Assembly: GCA_029852775.1 (NCBI GenBank)
Contig: LEKJ01000091.1
Coordinates: 27,071 to 91,070, forward strand
Length of the DNA stretch: 64,000 nucleotides
Source: Pasteurellaceae bacterium LFhippo2
Lineage (GTDB): Bacteria; Pseudomonadota; Gammaproteobacteria; Enterobacterales; Pasteurellaceae
Reading direction: 5' to 3'
Of the stretch, positions 1-13,680 are shown in pieces; position 1 is the first letter of the stretch, and every line of letters begins with the position of its first letter. The notes beneath the pieces were generated by a model. That model searched no databases, was not told the origin of the DNA, and saw only the letters and a list, made by a program, of their open reading frames with translations. The translations under genes and the position numbers were made by a program.

Positions 1-361
1 ATACGATAGTATTAACATTCGCTTTTAACATCTCTTCAACTAATACGATTGAACCAGTTACATTATTTTGATAGTAGTAAAGTGGTTTTTGCACACTTTC
101 TCCCACCGCTTTTAAGCCTGCGAAGTGGATAACAGAGTCAATTTTATTTTCTGCAAAAATTTTGCGAAGCATTTCTCTATCTAAAATGTCGCCTTGATAG
201 AATTTAACTGTTTTGCCTGTGATCTGTTTTACTCGCTCAAGTGAAACTTCTGATGAGTTACATAAATTATCAAGTACTACGATCTCTTGATTTTTATTTA
301 ATAACTCTACAACTGTATGTGAGCCGATATAACCAGCTCCGCCAGTAACTAAAATTGCCAT
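1..361 (-). CDS. galE: UDP-glucose 4-epimerase, N-terminal part (gene runs off window)
   Basis: This is the first 120 or so codons of a UDP-glucose 4-epimerase, which interconverts UDP-glucose and UDP-galactose in the Leloir pathway and supplies galactose for surface glycans. The protein begins [20 protein letters not shown], the classic NAD-binding Rossmann motif GxxGxxG of extended short-chain dehydrogenases, followed by VVLDNL and, near residue 80, [12 protein letters not shown], which is characteristic of GalE. The ATG at 361 is the only sensible start. The rest of the gene, including the catalytic YxxxK, lies outside the window. It follows the FecCD permease gene on the same strand with a gap of about 107 bases. 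Family assignment is firm. Confidence 0.93.
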   Translation of the reverse strand, partial: MAILVTGGAGYIGSHTVVELLNKNQEIVVLDNLCNSSEVSLERVKQITGKTVKFYQGDILDREMLRKIFAENKIDSVIHFAGLKAVGESVQKPLYYYQNNVTGSIVLVEEMLKANVNTIV

Positions 362-468
362 TATGTTTATCCTTATAACGAAGAAAATTGCCGATAGTTT
401 ACTCTCTTTACACTAAAAGTGCTATGAAATCAAAGTAGATTTCGCCATTTAATCGCAAATTTGCACAA

Positions 469-1434
469 TTAAACTAACTTTCGCTGCTGAGAAAGCAAAA
501 TCCAAATTAAAAACGGAGCGCCGATAATCGCAGTTAAGGTACCGATATAGATCTTAGAAAAGAATGAAATATATAACACGCAAAGATCCGCAATCAGCAG
601 AATTAAAGCGCCGATTAAGCCACTAGTAAGATAGAGTTGCGATGGTTTACGTTTTAGCAGAATCCGAGCTAAATGGGGGGCGATAAGCCCGATAAAGCCG
701 ATTGTTCCCGTTTGGGGAATAGTTGCTCCTACTAATAATGCCACGCCAAAGGTTGTGATAAAAAAGCTTTTCTTTGGATCAATTCCCATAGTGCTTGTGG
801 TCTCTTCGCCAAAGGTCAGTAGATCAATATAACGCCGTTGGTTATAGAGACATAAACAGCCAATACAAATAATCGGGAGCGACATTAACAGCGTATCCAT
901 TTTTGCCCAAACCAATGAGCCTTGTAGCCAACGATAGAGCTCCGCTAACGCCCACGGACTTTCCGCATTTGAAAGCAGTAATGCGATTGCTGACGTCAGC
1001 AACATATTTACCGCCATTCCGCTAAGAATCATCATCGTTGTGCCGTGATTTTTGGCAATAAAATAGACGACTAAAAAACTGATTAGCGCACCGCTGATTC
1101 CCCCCAGCAACAACCATCCAAATGGAGCAGAAAAGTAGTAGAGAATAAAAACACTTGCGGTTGTAGCCCCTGTTGCGCTCCCAAGTAAGCCTGGACTCGC
1201 GAGTGGATTTTGGAAAATACCTTGCATTGCATTGCCTGCAATGGCAAGGCTTGCCCCTGTGATGACTGCAAGTAGAATACGCGGTAGGCGAATATCCCAT
1301 AGCACAAGATTACGCATATCGGTAACTACACCATTTGGAGCGTTTAGTGCAGAAAAATCGCCAAGTTGGTAGGTACTGGCTAGGGCAATCAATAAGATTA
1401 AGATTGAGCCTAGTAAAATGTTTAATTTGTTCAT
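469..1434 (-). CDS. FecCD/BtuC-family ABC transporter permease
   Basis: Inner-membrane permease of the BtuCD/FecCD family (321 aa), which moves cobalamin, haem or siderophore-iron across the inner membrane. The sequence is almost entirely hydrophobic helices; family signatures seen are WDIRLPRILLAVITGASLA near residue 50, GNAMQGIFQNPLASPGLLG near 75, and GTIGFIGLIAPHLAR near 250, the stretch that contacts the ATPase. I choose the ATG at 1434 because it overlaps the stop of the upstream binding-protein gene as ATGA, implying translational coupling; the reading frame stays open a further 12 codons upstream but within that gene. No ATPase gene follows; galE does. Substrate cannot be deduced. Confidence 0.88.
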   Translation of the reverse strand: MNKLNILLGSILILLIALASTYQLGDFSALNAPNGVVTDMRNLVLWDIRLPRILLAVITGASLAIAGNAMQGIFQNPLASPGLLGSATGATTASVFILYYFSAPFGWLLLGGISGALISFLVVYFIAKNHGTTMMILSGMAVNMLLTSAIALLLSNAESPWALAELYRWLQGSLVWAKMDTLLMSLPIICIGCLCLYNQRRYIDLLTFGEETTSTMGIDPKKSFFITTFGVALLVGATIPQTGTIGFIGLIAPHLARILLKRKPSQLYLTSGLIGALILLIADLCVLYISFFSKIYIGTLTAIIGAPFLIWILLSQQRKLV

Positions 1435-2228
1435 TTTAATTGATGATAAATCTTCTTTGCCCCTTGCCATAAACCGTGATCAAAACAGTAGGTATATTTT
1501 AATGGCATAGTTGCAACCGGTTGGTTTTTAAATAAATTTTGCAAAAGTGGATGAGAGAGCAACTCTCCCTGCTGGCTATAGCCTTGTTTATCCGTTAAGG
1601 AAATCAACACATTCGGTTGGCTAAGTAACACTTTCTCCAATGAAAAATTCTGTTGAGTCAAATCGCTTTTTAATGGTTTTAAACCGAGTAATTTTAACAA
1701 AATTTGATACTGTGGATAGAACATATCAACCACACCAGTATCAGCAAGAATCAGCGTTTCTGCAACCGGTCGGTTTAGCTGATATTTTTGCAAATCTAAT
1801 GTTGAAATTAACCGCTTGGCTTGCGGTGAGTTTCCCGTTACTTCGCCTAGCTGTTCAATTAATTCAAACAGTTGTTCTGCTGTTTGTGGGCTATCATTAA
1901 TCGGAATAATTTTAAAGCCAAGCTGTTTAAGTTGATTGACTAATTGCGGATAAAAGGTTTCGTTAATCAGTAAGGTTTTATCGGCATAGGGTAATAATTT
2001 TTCTAATTGTGGCTCGATAGTTGGTTTATTGTGATTGACTTTATCCAACATCATCAGCGGATTTGTTGAATAGGGCGACATTGCCGAAATCTGCTCTGGG
2101 CGAGCAAGTTCAATCAGCAACCGATCACTGCATAGATTAAGAGAAACAAACTGCTCTGTGTTTGTTTGATTTGCAAAAGCAGGAGAAATAAATCCCCAAA
2201 GAGCAAAAAATGAAAGGAATCTATGCAT
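1431..2228 (-). CDS. BtuF-like periplasmic substrate-binding protein of an ABC transporter
   Basis: Periplasmic binding protein of the helical-backbone (BtuF/FepB/FhuD) class, 265 aa from the ATG at 2228. It has a signal peptide (hydrophobic run FLSFFALWGFISPAFA, cleavage after AFA) and then FVSLNLCSDRLLIELA, typical of BtuF-like proteins. It overlaps the permease gene downstream by four bases. A TTG nine codons upstream is in frame, but the ATG gives a normal signal peptide; an AAGGA lies about 14 bases upstream, rather far. It should deliver cobalamin, haem or a metal chelate to the neighbouring permease. The pair lacks its own ATPase here. Exact ligand unknown. Confidence 0.8.
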   Translation of the reverse strand: MHRFLSFFALWGFISPAFANQTNTEQFVSLNLCSDRLLIELARPEQISAMSPYSTNPLMMLDKVNHNKPTIEPQLEKLLPYADKTLLINETFYPQLVNQLKQLGFKIIPINDSPQTAEQLFELIEQLGEVTGNSPQAKRLISTLDLQKYQLNRPVAETLILADTGVVDMFYPQYQILLKLLGLKPLKSDLTQQNFSLEKVLLSQPNVLISLTDKQGYSQQGELLSHPLLQNLFKNQPVATMPLKYTYCFDHGLWQGAKKIYHQLK

Positions 2229-2250
2229 AATAAAAAATAATGTCCTTAAA

Positions 2251-2283
2251 AACAAAAGCCTTGCATATTACTATACAAGGCTT
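2251..2283 (-). terminator. Rho-independent terminator after pyrG
   Basis: An 8-bp stem AAGCCTTG/CAAGGCTT (2276-2283 with 2256-2263) with a 12-base loop is followed on the minus strand by TTGTTTTT. It sits directly after pyrG and before the BtuF-like gene, so that gene probably needs its own promoter or read-through. Confidence 0.75.
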
Positions 2284-2300
2284 TCTTTGATTAATTCAAA

Positions 2301-3950
<1,650 letters not shown>

Positions 3951-4077
3951 TTAATTGGGTTGAAATTTTGAAATCTGGGAATGGTTTTAAACCATCAGGA
4001 CGGGAAAACAGTATACAGGATTTTAATGGAATTGGCTATAAACAAATGTAGTATTACATAAGATGAACATAACTGCC

Positions 4078-4147
4078 CCCTGAGCTTGTCGAAGGGGCTG
4101 TAATGAGTTTGTAGATTTAATAATTCGTCCCTTCGACAAGCTCAGGG
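4078..4147. repeat. Inverted repeat doublet, CCCTGAGCTTGTCGAAGGG type
   Basis: Two perfect 19-bp inverted arms, CCCTGAGCTTGTCGAAGGG at 4078-4096 and its complement at 4129-4147, are separated by 32 bases. Each arm is itself partly palindromic (CTTCGACAAG core). A degenerate single copy (GCTGAGCTTGTCGAAGC) lies at 51667-51683. Located between dppF and pyrG; a transcript from dppF would form a long hairpin here. The same core occurs as an interspersed repeat in many unrelated bacteria. Confidence 0.85.
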
Positions 4148-4160
4148 AACGAATTTATAA

Positions 4161-5138
4161 CTAGATATTAAAACACGCAATCTGCGCACCGTCTGGATAG
4201 CTCTTCAATTCAGGACGCTCAATATGGCACTGATCTGTCGCAAAACGACAGCGAGCGTGGAATGCACAACCACGTGGCGGATTTAATGGGCTTGGGAGTT
4301 CGCCCGTTAATTTAATGCGCTCACGGCGGTGCTCTGGCTCTAAGCGTGGTGTTGCTGAAAGTAACGCCTGTGTATAAGGATGGCGCGGATTACCAAAAAT
4401 CGTTTTGGTATCGCCTTTCTCAACACAACGGCCTAAATACATTACCATTACTTCATCGGCAATATGCTCAACCACTGAAAGATCGTGCGAGATAAACACA
4501 TAAGATAAGCCCATCTCATCTTGTAGATCCATCATTAAGTTTAACACCTGTGCACGTACTGATACGTCTAACGCTGATACAGGCTCATCAGCCACTACAA
4601 TATCAGGGCGTAACATTAAACCACGCGCAATGGCAATACGTTGGCGCTGACCGCCCGAAAACATATGTGGATAGCGATCATAAAACTCTGGTTTTAAGCC
4701 CACTTTTGCCATCATCTCTAATACTTGCTCTTTGCGCTCTTTGGCAGAAAGCTCTGTATTGATTAACAACGGTTCTTCTAAAATCGCTCCCACTTTTTTA
4801 CGCGGATTTAATGAACCATAAGGGTTTTGGAATACAATCTGAATTTTCTTACGGCGTAATTTTGCCGTTTCAGGATCGTTTTCTAAAAAGTTTTGACCAT
4901 TGTAGTAAAGTTCGCCTTCCGTTGGCGGCTCAATCATTGTGAGCATACGCCCAAGTGTTGATTTTCCACAACCTGATTCGCCAACGATAGCTAAGGTTTT
5001 ACCACGCTCAAGGGTAAATGAAACGCCGTCCACCGCTTTAACCAAACGTGGTTTAGCGAACATTCCTTTTTTAACGGGATAGTATTTTTTTAAGTTCACC
5101 GCATCTAAAAGCGGTGCGTTTTTCTGATTGTTTTGCAT
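4161..5138 (-). CDS. dppF: Dipeptide ABC transporter ATP-binding protein DppF
   Basis: ATPase of the dipeptide importer (325 aa). Walker A GESGCGKST near residue 55, ABC signature FSGGQRQRIAIARGL near 165, Walker B IVVADEPVSALD just after, and the C-terminal oligopeptide-ABC cysteine motif CAFHARCRFATDQC (residues about 286-299, plus a final Cys) that is a hallmark of DppD/DppF-type subunits. I use the ATG at 5138, preceded by GGGA; an in-frame TTG at 5174 lies inside the repeat element between dppD and dppF and is unlikely. It should pair with DppD as the heterodimeric motor for DppB/DppC. Last gene of the dppABCDF order. Confidence 0.94.
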   Translation of the reverse strand: MQNNQKNAPLLDAVNLKKYYPVKKGMFAKPRLVKAVDGVSFTLERGKTLAIVGESGCGKSTLGRMLTMIEPPTEGELYYNGQNFLENDPETAKLRRKKIQIVFQNPYGSLNPRKKVGAILEEPLLINTELSAKERKEQVLEMMAKVGLKPEFYDRYPHMFSGGQRQRIAIARGLMLRPDIVVADEPVSALDVSVRAQVLNLMMDLQDEMGLSYVFISHDLSVVEHIADEVMVMYLGRCVEKGDTKTIFGNPRHPYTQALLSATPRLEPEHRRERIKLTGELPSPLNPPRGCAFHARCRFATDQCHIERPELKSYPDGAQIACFNI

Positions 5139-5160
5139 ATTTGGTTTTCCCAAAAGTATG

Positions 5161-5318
5161 CCCTCTCTCTGCAAAAAATTGCGTAAAGCAATTTTTTGCT
5201 GTCTCTCTCCCGCAAGCGGGAGAGAGTTAGGGTTATCTAAATTAGTTAACTCTCCCCCGTTTACGGGGGAGAGACAGATTTGAGCAAAGTAACGGCTTTG
5301 CGAAAATCAGAGAGAGGG
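5161..5318. repeat. 158-bp composite palindromic element within the dpp operon
   Basis: Bounded by terminal inverted repeats CCCTCTCTCTG (5161-5171) and CAGAGAGAGGG (5308-5318). Inside are a perfect palindrome GCAAAAAATTGC-gtaaa-GCAATTTTTTGC (5171-5199), CTCTCCCGCaaGCGGGAGAG, ACTCTCCCCCGtttACGGGGGAGAG, and GCAAAG/CTTTGC. It fills almost the whole dppD-dppF gap. The structure resembles a miniature inverted-repeat element without a transposase. It is transcribed with the operon and would fold into several stable hairpins. Confidence 0.75.
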
Positions 5319-5330
5319 AGTAAAAATATT

Positions 5331-6296
5331 TTATTTTAAATTTAGCGGAAAATGGCACTTAACCTGTCTACCATTGATTTCTCGCATTTCTGGTTCTTGG
5401 CTACGGCATAGATCCGTTGCATACGGACAGCGCGGGTTGAGCAAACAACCTTGTGGACGGTCGTATTTACCTGGAACCACACCTGATAGCGATTGTAAGC
5501 GAGATTTCCCTTCTGCAAATTCTGGTAAGGCTTTTAATAACGCTTCAGTATAAGGATGAAGGGGCGATTTAAAAATTTGCTCCGCTTTACCTTCTTCCAC
5601 AACCTGCCCTGCATACATTACGATAATGCGATGAGCCGATTCCGCCACTAACGCAAGGTCGTGGGTAATTAGAATTAACGCCATATTCTCTTTGCGTTGT
5701 AACTCAAGCAATAGATCGATAATCTGCGCTTGAATAGTTACGTCTAATGCGGTTGTAGGTTCATCAGCAATTAACAGTTTTGGATTACAAGCAATTGCCA
5801 TTGCAATCATCACACGTTGGCTCATACCGCCAGAAAGCTGGTGCGGATAAACATCTAAACGCGACTCTGGATCCGGAATCCCAACCATTATTAATAGCTC
5901 AATTGCACGCTCTCTACGGCTTGATTTTGAACCGCCTTGATGTACTTTGAGCGCTTCCATAATTTGATAGCCAACGGTATAGCTTGGGTTTAAGCTCGTC
6001 ATCGCATCTTGGAAAATCATTGAGACATCAGCCCCCACAATTTTCTGCTTTTCTTTCGGCTTTAAGGCTAATAAATCATTATTATCAAAATGTAACGCAT
6101 TTGCCATTACACGTCCGGGATAATCAATTAAGCCCATAATTGCAAGGGAGCTTACCGATTTGCCCGAACCTGATTCACCAACAATACCTAATACTTCGCC
6201 TTCATTAATGGTATAGCTAATACGATCTACCGCTTTAAATGGCGCTTTTTGATCGCCAAAATGAACAGAGAGTTCTTTAACTTCTAATAATGCCAT
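5331..6296 (-). CDS. dppD: Dipeptide ABC transporter ATP-binding protein DppD
   Basis: Second ATPase of the dipeptide importer (321 aa). Walker A GESGSGKS near residue 40, signature [16 protein letters not shown] near 155, Walker [13 protein letters not shown], and the C-terminal cysteine cluster [14 protein letters not shown] typical of DppD/OppD. ATG at 6296 follows GGAGAATCCG. It begins 9 bases after dppC ends, so translation is likely coupled; the gap to dppF is filled by the composite repeat at 5161-5318. It should form a heterodimer with DppF at the inner face of the membrane. Confidence 0.95.
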   Translation of the reverse strand: MALLEVKELSVHFGDQKAPFKAVDRISYTINEGEVLGIVGESGSGKSVSSLAIMGLIDYPGRVMANALHFDNNDLLALKPKEKQKIVGADVSMIFQDAMTSLNPSYTVGYQIMEALKVHQGGSKSSRRERAIELLIMVGIPDPESRLDVYPHQLSGGMSQRVMIAMAIACNPKLLIADEPTTALDVTIQAQIIDLLLELQRKENMALILITHDLALVAESAHRIIVMYAGQVVEEGKAEQIFKSPLHPYTEALLKALPEFAEGKSRLQSLSGVVPGKYDRPQGCLLNPRCPYATDLCRSQEPEMREINGRQVKCHFPLNLK

Positions 6297-6305
6297 CGGA
6301 TTCTC

Positions 6306-7196
6306 CTACTGTTTTAATTTTGGATCTAAAGCGTCGCGTAAGCCATCACCCATTAAGTTGAAAGCTAACACAAGAGATAAAATAGCTAAACCCGGAATGG
6401 TTACTAACCAGTTCGCCGATTGCATAAAACCACGCGATTCCGCCAGCATTGTGCCTAGCTCTGGCGTTGGCGGCTGTGCACCGATTCCTAAGAAACCTAA
6501 AGCGGCAAGTTCTAAAATCGCATTTGAGATACCCATTGTCATTTGTACGATTAACGGCGCTAGACAGTTAGGTAAAATTACAATAAACATTAAACGCCAT
6601 ACGTTTGCCCCTGCAACACGTGAAGCTGTTACATAGTCTCTATTCTTTTCACTTAATACCGATGCACGAGTTAAACGCACATAACTTGGAATTGAAACCA
6701 CCGCGATAGCAATTGCGGCGTTAATCAGCGATGGGCCTAAAATGGTTACTACCCCGATAGTTAATAATAAACTTGGGATCGCAAGCATAATATCTACAAA
6801 GCGCATAATCACAATATCAAGAGTACCGCCGTAATAACCAGCTAATAGGCCTAAAATAATACCGAGTACACAAGACATTACTACGATAAGCATACCGATA
6901 AAGATCGATAAGCGCGCCCCGTAAATAATACGTGAGAGAATATCACGGCCGATATCGTCCGTACCTAAGATATGCGCAGACTGACCGCCTTCCATCCACA
7001 TTGGCGGAAGTAAAAGCGCTGCACGATTTTGTGCAATAGGGTCGAAAGGTGCGACAAAATCGGCAAAGATACAGGCAAAAGCGACTATGGCAATAAATGC
7101 AAGACCGACTACCGCGCCTTTATTTTGGCGGAAGTAGTGCCAAAATTCCTGCATTGGCGTAAGCGGTTTTGGTGCCGTTACTTGTTGATTAGACAT
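6306..7196 (-). CDS. dppC: Dipeptide ABC transporter permease DppC
   Basis: Inner-membrane permease (296 aa) of the DppC/OppC class: an N-terminal cytoplasmic segment and first helix (OppC_N-like, residues 10-50), DPIAQNRAALLLPP, then LGTDDIGRDILSRIIYGARLS, diagnostic for this family, and the binding-protein-dependent transport domain with the EAA loop ASRVAGANVWRLMFIVILPN. With DppB it forms the translocation channel. 31 bases separate it from dppB. Standard length. Confidence 0.95.
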   Translation of the reverse strand: MSNQQVTAPKPLTPMQEFWHYFRQNKGAVVGLAFIAIVAFACIFADFVAPFDPIAQNRAALLLPPMWMEGGQSAHILGTDDIGRDILSRIIYGARLSIFIGMLIVVMSCVLGIILGLLAGYYGGTLDIVIMRFVDIMLAIPSLLLTIGVVTILGPSLINAAIAIAVVSIPSYVRLTRASVLSEKNRDYVTASRVAGANVWRLMFIVILPNCLAPLIVQMTMGISNAILELAALGFLGIGAQPPTPELGTMLAESRGFMQSANWLVTIPGLAILSLVLAFNLMGDGLRDALDPKLKQ

Positions 7197-7227
7197 TAAT
7201 TTATTACTCCAACAAATTTTATAATTC

Positions 7228-8232
7228 TTATGTATGACGAATACGTGGATTCACAACGCCGTATAATAGATCGACGGTTAAATTCACAACAATAATAATG
7301 GTTGCGATAATTAACACTGAACCTTGTAATACAGGGTAATCACGTGAATTGATCGCATCGATAATCCATTTACCGATACCCGGCCACGAGAAGATATTCT
7401 CCGTTAATACCGCACCTGAAAGTAACTGCCCCACAATTAAGCCAACCACTGTTACCACAGGAATCAACGCATTACGTAGTGCGTGAACAATTACAATACG
7501 AGTGGTATTTAAGCCTTTTGCTTTTGCAGTTCGGATATAGTCTTCGCCTAACACTTCAAGCATTGAAGAGCGAGTCATACGGGTAATAATCGCTAGTGGG
7601 ATTGTGCCTAGTACGATACTTGGCAGAATTAAAGATTTAATCGCGCCTAAAAACGCTCCTGGTTCATCAGATCGCCACGTATCAATTAGCATAAAGCCAG
7701 TATCGCTATCGACCCAAAATTCCGCAGGTAAACGTCCAGAAGCTGGTAAGCCTAATGGGGTTGAAACATAAAGAATAAGAATTAAACCCCACCAGAAAAT
7801 TGGCATTGAATAGCCTGTAAGTGAAACTGAAGAAATTGCGTGAGAAATCCACGACTCTTTTTTCACTGCCGCAATCACACCAAAGATAATCCCTGCAATC
7901 AGCGACCAAAGTAGCGCAAAGAATGCAAGTTCAATTGTTGCTGGGAATAGGGTGAAAAACTCTTTTAGAACAGGTTCATTATTACGGAATGAATTACCAA
8001 GATCGCCTTGGAAGATCCCTTTGATATAGCTGAAATACTGTTCGTGTAGTGGTAAGTCTAAGCCTAATTGAGCCATCATTTGAGCGTGGACTTCTGGCGA
8101 AAGCCCGCGTTCGCCCATACGAATTTCAATAGGATCCCCCGGAATTAAATGCACTAAGGCAAAAGTAATTAAGGTTATCGCCAAGAAAGTCGGGATAACC
8201 ATTAATATACGTTTAATAATAAATTGAAACAT
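7228..8232 (-). CDS. dppB: Dipeptide ABC transporter permease DppB
   Basis: Inner-membrane permease (334 aa) of the DppB/OppB class. It starts MFQFIIKRILMVIPTFLAITL, has the conserved HLIPGDPIEIRMG after the first helix, and the EAA loop TAKAKGLNTTRIVIVHALRNALIPV. Partner of DppC. It lies downstream of dppA across a 171-base gap that holds an inverted repeat doublet (8321-8394), which may separate the levels of the abundant binding protein and the membrane parts. Confidence 0.95.
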   Translation of the reverse strand: MFQFIIKRILMVIPTFLAITLITFALVHLIPGDPIEIRMGERGLSPEVHAQMMAQLGLDLPLHEQYFSYIKGIFQGDLGNSFRNNEPVLKEFFTLFPATIELAFFALLWSLIAGIIFGVIAAVKKESWISHAISSVSLTGYSMPIFWWGLILILYVSTPLGLPASGRLPAEFWVDSDTGFMLIDTWRSDEPGAFLGAIKSLILPSIVLGTIPLAIITRMTRSSMLEVLGEDYIRTAKAKGLNTTRIVIVHALRNALIPVVTVVGLIVGQLLSGAVLTENIFSWPGIGKWIIDAINSRDYPVLQGSVLIIATIIIVVNLTVDLLYGVVNPRIRHT

Positions 8233-8320
8233 TGGTAATCTCTGTTTTTATTTAAAGAAAGCGGATAGATTGGTAAACAATTTTGCAAAATTGCTTAACG
8301 ATCTGACCGCTGATTTTATG

Positions 8321-8394
8321 CGGACACGCGCAACGTGTCCCTACATTCTTTCGCTGAATAATGCTCATGTGTAGGGACACGGTGCCCGTGTCCG
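8321..8394. repeat. Inverted palindromic repeat doublet between dppA and dppB
   Basis: Left unit CGGACACGcgcaaCGTGTCCCTACA (8321-8345) and right unit GTAGGGACACGgtgccCGTGTCCG (8371-8394) face each other across a spacer containing GAATAATGCTCAT. The doublet at 23893-23966 has different palindromic arms but a nearly identical spacer end (AAATAATGCTCAT) and the same GTAGGG junction, so the two belong to one element family. Confidence 0.8.
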
Positions 8395-8403
8395 TTATAG
8401 ATA

Positions 8404-9996
8404 TTATTCTAAATCAACTTTATAGAAATTGTGTAAACCAAATGGGCTTATAACATAACCTTTTACTTCCTTACGTAGTGGGAAGTAAGTCGTTGAGTGA
8501 GCGATATTAATCCATGGCGCTTGTTCATTTACAATCACTTGCGCTTGTTTATAAAGCTCGGTACGTTTTGCAACATCTGTTTCTTGAACCGCTTGTAGAA
8601 TTAATTCGTTAAACGGCTTGTGGCAGAATTTCGCATAGTTAGAACCTTGCTCAACGGCTGCACAGCTTAATAAAGTATTTAAGAAGTTATCTGGGTCGCC
8701 ATTATCGCCAGTCCAGCCCATCATACCAGTTTGGTGATCGCCAGCGCGCATACGTTTGATATATTCACCCCATTCATAGCTTACGATCTTCGCATTTACG
8801 CCCACTTTTTTCCAGTCTTCTTGGATAAGTTCAGCCATACGACGTGCATTTGGGTTATATGGACGCGCAACAGGCATTGCCCATAAGTCCGTTTCAAAAC
8901 CATTTTCAAAGCCAGCTTCTTTTAATAACGCTTTCGCTTTTTCTGGGTTGTAGTCGTAATCTTTAATATCGTCATTATAAGACCACATTGTTGGCGGAAT
9001 AGGGTTTTTAGCCACTTGGCCTGCACCTTGATATACCGCTTCTAAAATTGCCTGTTTATTTACTGCGTGGCTTAATGCTTGACGTACTTTCACATTATCA
9101 AAAGGTGCTTTTTGAGTATTGAAGTTTACATAACCGATATTTAAGCCCGGTTTTTCTTGAACTGTAAGAGCAGGATTTGCTTTAATTTTTGCCACATCCG
9201 CAGGGTTTGGATACGGCATTGCGTGACATTCGCCTTTCTCTAATTTCGCTAAACGCACAGACGCATCAGGCGTGATTGAGAATACTAAACGGTCGATTTT
9301 CGCTTTGCCTTCCCAGTATTCATCGAATGCTTTATAACGAATTGTTGAGTCTTTTTGGTAATCAACAAATTGGAATGGACCTGTACCTACAGGGTTGCTA
9401 TCCACTTTTTCAGGTGTACCTGCTTTCAACATTTTATCTGCATATTCAGCAGGTAAAATTGCAGCGAAGTCCATTGCGATATTTGCTAAGAATGGTGCAT
9501 TTGGCACTTTTAAGATAAATTTAACCGTGTAATCATCCACTTTCTCAACGCGGTCAATGATATTTTGCATATCCATACCTTCGAAGTATTCATACACTCC
9601 ACCTGATATTTTGTGATATGGGTGATTTTTGTCTAATTGGCGGTTAATTGAGAAAAGTACGTCATCAGCGTTAAATTCACGAGTTGGTTTGAAGTCTTTA
9701 GTCGTGTGGAATTTCACGCCTTTACGTAAGTGGAAAGTATATTCTTTACCATCTGCAGAAACTTCCCATTTTTCTGCAAGACCAGGAATAACTTTGGTTG
9801 TGCCTTCTTCAAAAGTCGTCAAGTTATTAAACATTGTACGGCCACTTGCGTCTAATGTTGCGCCATCAACACCTAGTTGTGGGTTGAAGTAAGAAGGCGA
9901 AGCTTCTAAACAGTAAACGAAAGTTTTTGGTGCAGCCATTGCTGAACCTGAAGCCACAGCAAGTGCGATTAAAGAGAGTTGTGCTAGTTTTTTCAT
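8404..9996 (-). CDS. dppA: Periplasmic dipeptide/haem-binding protein DppA (HbpA-like)
   Basis: Substrate-binding protein of the dipeptide importer (530 aa), SBP family 5. Signal peptide MKKLAQLSLIALAVASGSAMA. Family features: FVYCLEASPSYFNPQ at the mature N terminus, AEKWEVSADGKEYTFHLRKGVKFH, GTGPFQF, and MMGWTGDNGDPDNFL near the C-terminal domain, typical of DppA. In Haemophilus the orthologue HbpA also binds haem and glutathione, so haem-iron supply is possible. I chose ATG 9996 because it follows CTGGAG and makes a normal signal peptide; 24 further in-frame codons upstream run through the leader hairpin. First gene of dppABCDF. Highly similar to the second copy at 13681-15273. Confidence 0.93.
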   Translation of the reverse strand: MKKLAQLSLIALAVASGSAMAAPKTFVYCLEASPSYFNPQLGVDGATLDASGRTMFNNLTTFEEGTTKVIPGLAEKWEVSADGKEYTFHLRKGVKFHTTKDFKPTREFNADDVLFSINRQLDKNHPYHKISGGVYEYFEGMDMQNIIDRVEKVDDYTVKFILKVPNAPFLANIAMDFAAILPAEYADKMLKAGTPEKVDSNPVGTGPFQFVDYQKDSTIRYKAFDEYWEGKAKIDRLVFSITPDASVRLAKLEKGECHAMPYPNPADVAKIKANPALTVQEKPGLNIGYVNFNTQKAPFDNVKVRQALSHAVNKQAILEAVYQGAGQVAKNPIPPTMWSYNDDIKDYDYNPEKAKALLKEAGFENGFETDLWAMPVARPYNPNARRMAELIQEDWKKVGVNAKIVSYEWGEYIKRMRAGDHQTGMMGWTGDNGDPDNFLNTLLSCAAVEQGSNYAKFCHKPFNELILQAVQETDVAKRTELYKQAQVIVNEQAPWINIAHSTTYFPLRKEVKGYVISPFGLHNFYKVDLE

Positions 9997-10012
9997 TGTT
10001 TCACTCCAGTTA

Positions 10013-10052
10013 AAAAGAAAGGTAGCAGAAACACTGCTACCAGTTGTGTTGC
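10013..10052 (-). promoter_or_regulatory. dppA mRNA leader: terminator-like hairpin and CA-rich GcvB-type target
   Basis: On the dppA transcript, GCAACACAAC (complement of 10043-10052) is followed by the hairpin GGTAGCAG-tgttt-CTGCTACC (10041-10021) and then TTTCTTTTT, ending about 17 bases before the dppA start. The hairpin with its U tract looks like an intrinsic terminator or attenuator placed just upstream of the ribosome-binding site. CA-rich stretches such as AACACAAC are the known pairing target of the sRNA GcvB on dppA mRNAs. No GcvB gene is in the window. Confidence 0.5.
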
Positions 10053-10057
10053 AAATC

Positions 10058-10085
10058 TGAATATACAACTTTTTTTATGGATAGC
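10058..10085 (-). promoter_or_regulatory. Possible dppA promoter
   Basis: On the minus strand TTGCTA, 16 bases and TATATT form a plausible sigma-70 promoter about 70 bases upstream of the dppA start, just before the CA-rich leader segment. The -35 match is moderate. Confidence 0.4.
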
Positions 10086-10159
10086 AATACATTTTTGAAT
10101 GCAAGCGGTAAGAATTTTGATATTTTTTGCAAAATATCGAAGGCTATTAACATTATCTA

Positions 10160-10187
10160 GAAAAAAGGTGCGTTTACCGCACCTTTA
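10160..10187 (-). terminator. lacZ terminator
   Basis: Minus strand AAAGGTGCG-gtaaa-CGCACCTTTTTT, a 9-bp perfect stem running into a T tract, a few bases beyond the lacZ stop. Confidence 0.88.
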
Positions 10188-10191
10188 CACC

Positions 10192-13597
<3,406 letters not shown>

Positions 13598-13643
13598 TGA
13601 TTGAAATGACTCAAGAAATATGATTAATAAAGAAAAGAAACTC

Positions 13644-13667
13644 GTAGGGTGGACATCCTTGCCCACC
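13644..13667. repeat. Single palindromic repeat unit (GTAGGGTGG...CCCACC)
   Basis: GTAGGGTGGacatccttgCCCACC, beginning with the GTAGGG motif shared with other repeat units in the window. It follows the end of the second DppA-like gene. Confidence 0.6.
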
Positions 13668-13680
13668 AAATTAAAATAAG

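Noticed and set aside
10053-10068. Start of dppA at 10068 with 24 extra residues
   Set aside because: The extension runs through the leader hairpin and would bury the signal peptide; ATG 9996 has CTGGAG in front and a standard signal sequence.
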